Source: Anaerolinea thermolimosa
Lineage (GTDB): Bacteria > Chloroflexota > Anaerolineae > Anaerolineales > Anaerolineaceae
Assembly (NCBI RefSeq): GCF_001050195.2
Contig: NZ_DF967966.1
Location: 299,655-332,791 of the forward strand
Length of the DNA stretch: 33,137 nucleotides
Direction: 5' to 3'
The notes under the pieces are model-generated. The model was not told where the DNA came from. It was given only the letters and a program-made list of their open reading frames with translations, and searched no databases. The position numbers were made by a program, and so were the translations under genes. Below, one piece after another: positions 31,940 to 33,137 of the stretch; the stretch's first letter is position 1, and the number at the start of each line of letters is the position of its first letter.

Positions 31940-32544
31940 TGGCCGGTTTACCCGCGCCGTTACAGGCGCTGATCGATGCCTTTGAACGGCTGCCGGGCAT
32001 CGGGCCCAAAACGGCTTCGCGGCTGGCTTTTTATCTTTTGCGCCAGCCTGAGGAGGTCTCGCGGCAGCTGGCCGATGCCCTGCTGGCTTTGAAATCGGCG
32101 ACGACGCTCTGCCCGATATGCTTTAATATTACACTGGCCGGGCAGGAGCGTTGTGAAATTTGCGCCGACCCCCGGCGTGATGAGAGCCTGCTGTGCGTGG
32201 TTGAGGAACCGCTCGATGTGCTGGTGCTGGAGCGCACCGGCGCGTTTGGAGGGCGATACCACGTGCTCCACGGGGTGCTTTCTCCAATCGAGGGGATTGG
32301 GCCAGAGCAGTTGAAGATTCGCCCTTTAATTGACCGGGTGCGCGAAGGCAAGGTGCGCGAGGTGATCGTGGCCACCAACCCCAGTATGGAGGGTGACGCC
32401 ACGGCGTTGTATCTCCGCCAGCAATTGCTCCCGCTGGGGGTGCGCATTACCCGTCTGGCGCGCGGGTTGCCTGTGGGGGGTGATCTGGAATATGCGGATC
32501 AGAGCACGCTGTTGCGCGCGCTGGTGGGAAGGCAGGAGCTTTAG
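31939..32544 (+). CDS. recR: Recombination mediator protein RecR
   Basis: 201 aa, the normal length. The N-terminal helix-hairpin-helix is FERLPGIGPKTASRLAFYLL, the zinc finger is CPIC...CEIC (Cys58, 61, 72, 75), and the Toprim domain runs from LLCVVEEPLDVLVLERTGAF through VREVIVATNPSMEGDATALY. The C-terminal ARGLPVGGDLEYADQSTL is the conserved Walker-like end. RecR acts with RecO or RecF to load RecA on SSB-coated single strands. The one-base overlap with ebfC shows operon coupling. No clear terminator follows; a 102-bp gap leads to a secreted-protein gene. Confidence 0.96.
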   Translation: MAGLPAPLQALIDAFERLPGIGPKTASRLAFYLLRQPEEVSRQLADALLALKSATTLCPICFNITLAGQERCEICADPRRDESLLCVVEEPLDVLVLERTGAFGGRYHVLHGVLSPIEGIGPEQLKIRPLIDRVREGKVREVIVATNPSMEGDATALYLRQQLLPLGVRITRLARGLPVGGDLEYADQSTLLRALVGRQEL

Positions 32545-32646
32545 GTTTTCAAATTCGATCCATCCTTTTTAACGGTTTCCTTTTACTGGCCCCTGACTGA
32601 AACAAAATAAGCTTGATGGCATTGGTTTTGCAGAAGGAGCGTGGTC

Positions 32647-33137
32647 ATGGGCATGGCAGGCAGTCGGGTAAGAAGGGTCATCGGTTGCGGGCTGGCGCTG
32701 CTCTGGGCAGCGCTTTGTCTTTGCTGGGGGGGAGAGCAGGTACTGGCCAGCGGGGGAACCCGTTATGTGGCTATGGATGGGATGGATGCCGGAAACGACT
32801 GCCTGGCCCAGGCTTTACCATGCAGAAGTATTTCACGGGCGATCAGTGTGGCAGGGGAGGGGGATGTCATTATGGTGGGGGCAGGGGTCTATGATGGGCC
32901 GCTGGTGGTGAAAAAAAGCCTCACCCTGCGCGGCAGTGGGCCAGCCCTGACGCAGGTGAGGGGGAATGGCAGCGGGCATATTCTGGAGGTGTGCGGCGGA
33001 TCTGCGGTAACACCGGTGCAGGTGAGTGTGGAGGAGCTCAGGATCGGAGAGGGAAGCGCCACCGAGGGCGGGGGAGTGTGGACTTCGGCGGAGCAGCTGA
33101 CGTTGCGGCGGGTGGAGATCTCCAACATCCAGCCCGT
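32647..33137 (+). CDS. Secreted right-handed beta-helix-like protein, C-terminus cut by window edge
   Basis: At least 163 codons, open to the right edge. AAGGAG (32635-32640) six bases before the ATG fixes the start; an ATG at 32653 is an alternative. The N-terminus is a signal peptide: basic start (RVRR), hydrophobic core (VIGCGLALLWAALCLCW) and a likely cleavage after LAS. The mature part opens with RYVAMDGMDAGNDCLAQALP, CRSISRAISVAGEGDVIMVG and AGVYDGPLVVKKSLTLRGSG. This is the typical start of Chloroflexota choice-of-anchor or polymorphic outer-surface proteins with parallel beta-helix (pectate-lyase-like) repeats, where AGTY..PL.V.KSLTL is the first rung. Two cysteines (NDC, PC) may form a disulfide. 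Catalytic activity cannot be judged from this fragment. Confidence 0.82.
   Translation, partial: MGMAGSRVRRVIGCGLALLWAALCLCWGGEQVLASGGTRYVAMDGMDAGNDCLAQALPCRSISRAISVAGEGDVIMVGAGVYDGPLVVKKSLTLRGSGPALTQVRGNGSGHILEVCGGSAVTPVQVSVEELRIGEGSATEGGGVWTSAEQLTLRRVEISNIQP

Overview
The window looks like a chromosomal stretch of a Chloroflexota bacterium, most likely class Anaerolineae. This is inferred from gene content, not from a marker gene: an archaeal-type HMG-CoA synthase/thiolase-like/DUF35 mevalonate cluster, a translin homologue, several Thr/Pro-rich extracytoplasmic linkers, and a GC-rich background. No rRNA, tRNA, CRISPR array, transposase or integrase gene was found.

Layout. (a) 1-3000, minus strand: ssb, a translin-family gene, a Cas4-like nuclease split over two overlapping ORFs that each carry a membrane helix, and an LCP-family protein cut by the window edge. 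(b) 3217-6557, plus: class V cysteine desulfurase-like enzyme, membrane-anchored DsbA-like oxidoreductase and an MFS transporter, tightly packed. (c) 6574-8210: a solitary CcrM-like adenine methyltransferase (minus) and a stand-alone CheY/DivK-like receiver (plus). (d) 8381-12480: HMG-CoA reductase, HMG-CoA synthase, a thiolase-fold protein that has lost its catalytic residues, and a DUF35 Zn-ribbon/OB protein, ending in a strong hairpin. (e) 12793-18877: an AT-rich two-gene restriction-modification module followed by small unrelated same-strand genes, each followed by a complete or degraded integron attC-like site. This looks like a cassette array without an integrase in view. (f) 18912-22462: SRPBCC protein, SDR-family protein, a glycosyltransferase remnant, a YdhG/DUF1801-like protein and a membrane PH-domain protein. 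(g) 22749-26048: an OsmC-like gene and an ArsR-like regulator; an apparently exact 1481-bp tandem duplication has copied the regulator, its palindromic operator and the first 22 codons of the OsmC gene. (h) 26080-28364: cyclic-nucleotide-binding protein, NifU-like protein with terminator, SHOCT-like protein, PIG-L/LmbE deacetylase. (i) 28526-33137: YacP-like NYN nuclease (minus), then lamin-tail protein, DUF1992, dnaX, ybaB/ebfC and recR in an overlapping plus-strand run, and the start of a secreted beta-helix protein.

How the genes work together. Region (d) should supply mevalonate for isoprenoids, but the thiolase-like protein is unlikely to be the condensing enzyme. Region (a) groups single-strand binding, nucleic-acid binding and a membrane-tethered nuclease. 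Region (i) is a conventional replication/recombination operon. The most unusual items are the split membrane Cas4-like pair, the catalytically stripped thiolase, the attC-like cassette array and the fresh tandem duplication.
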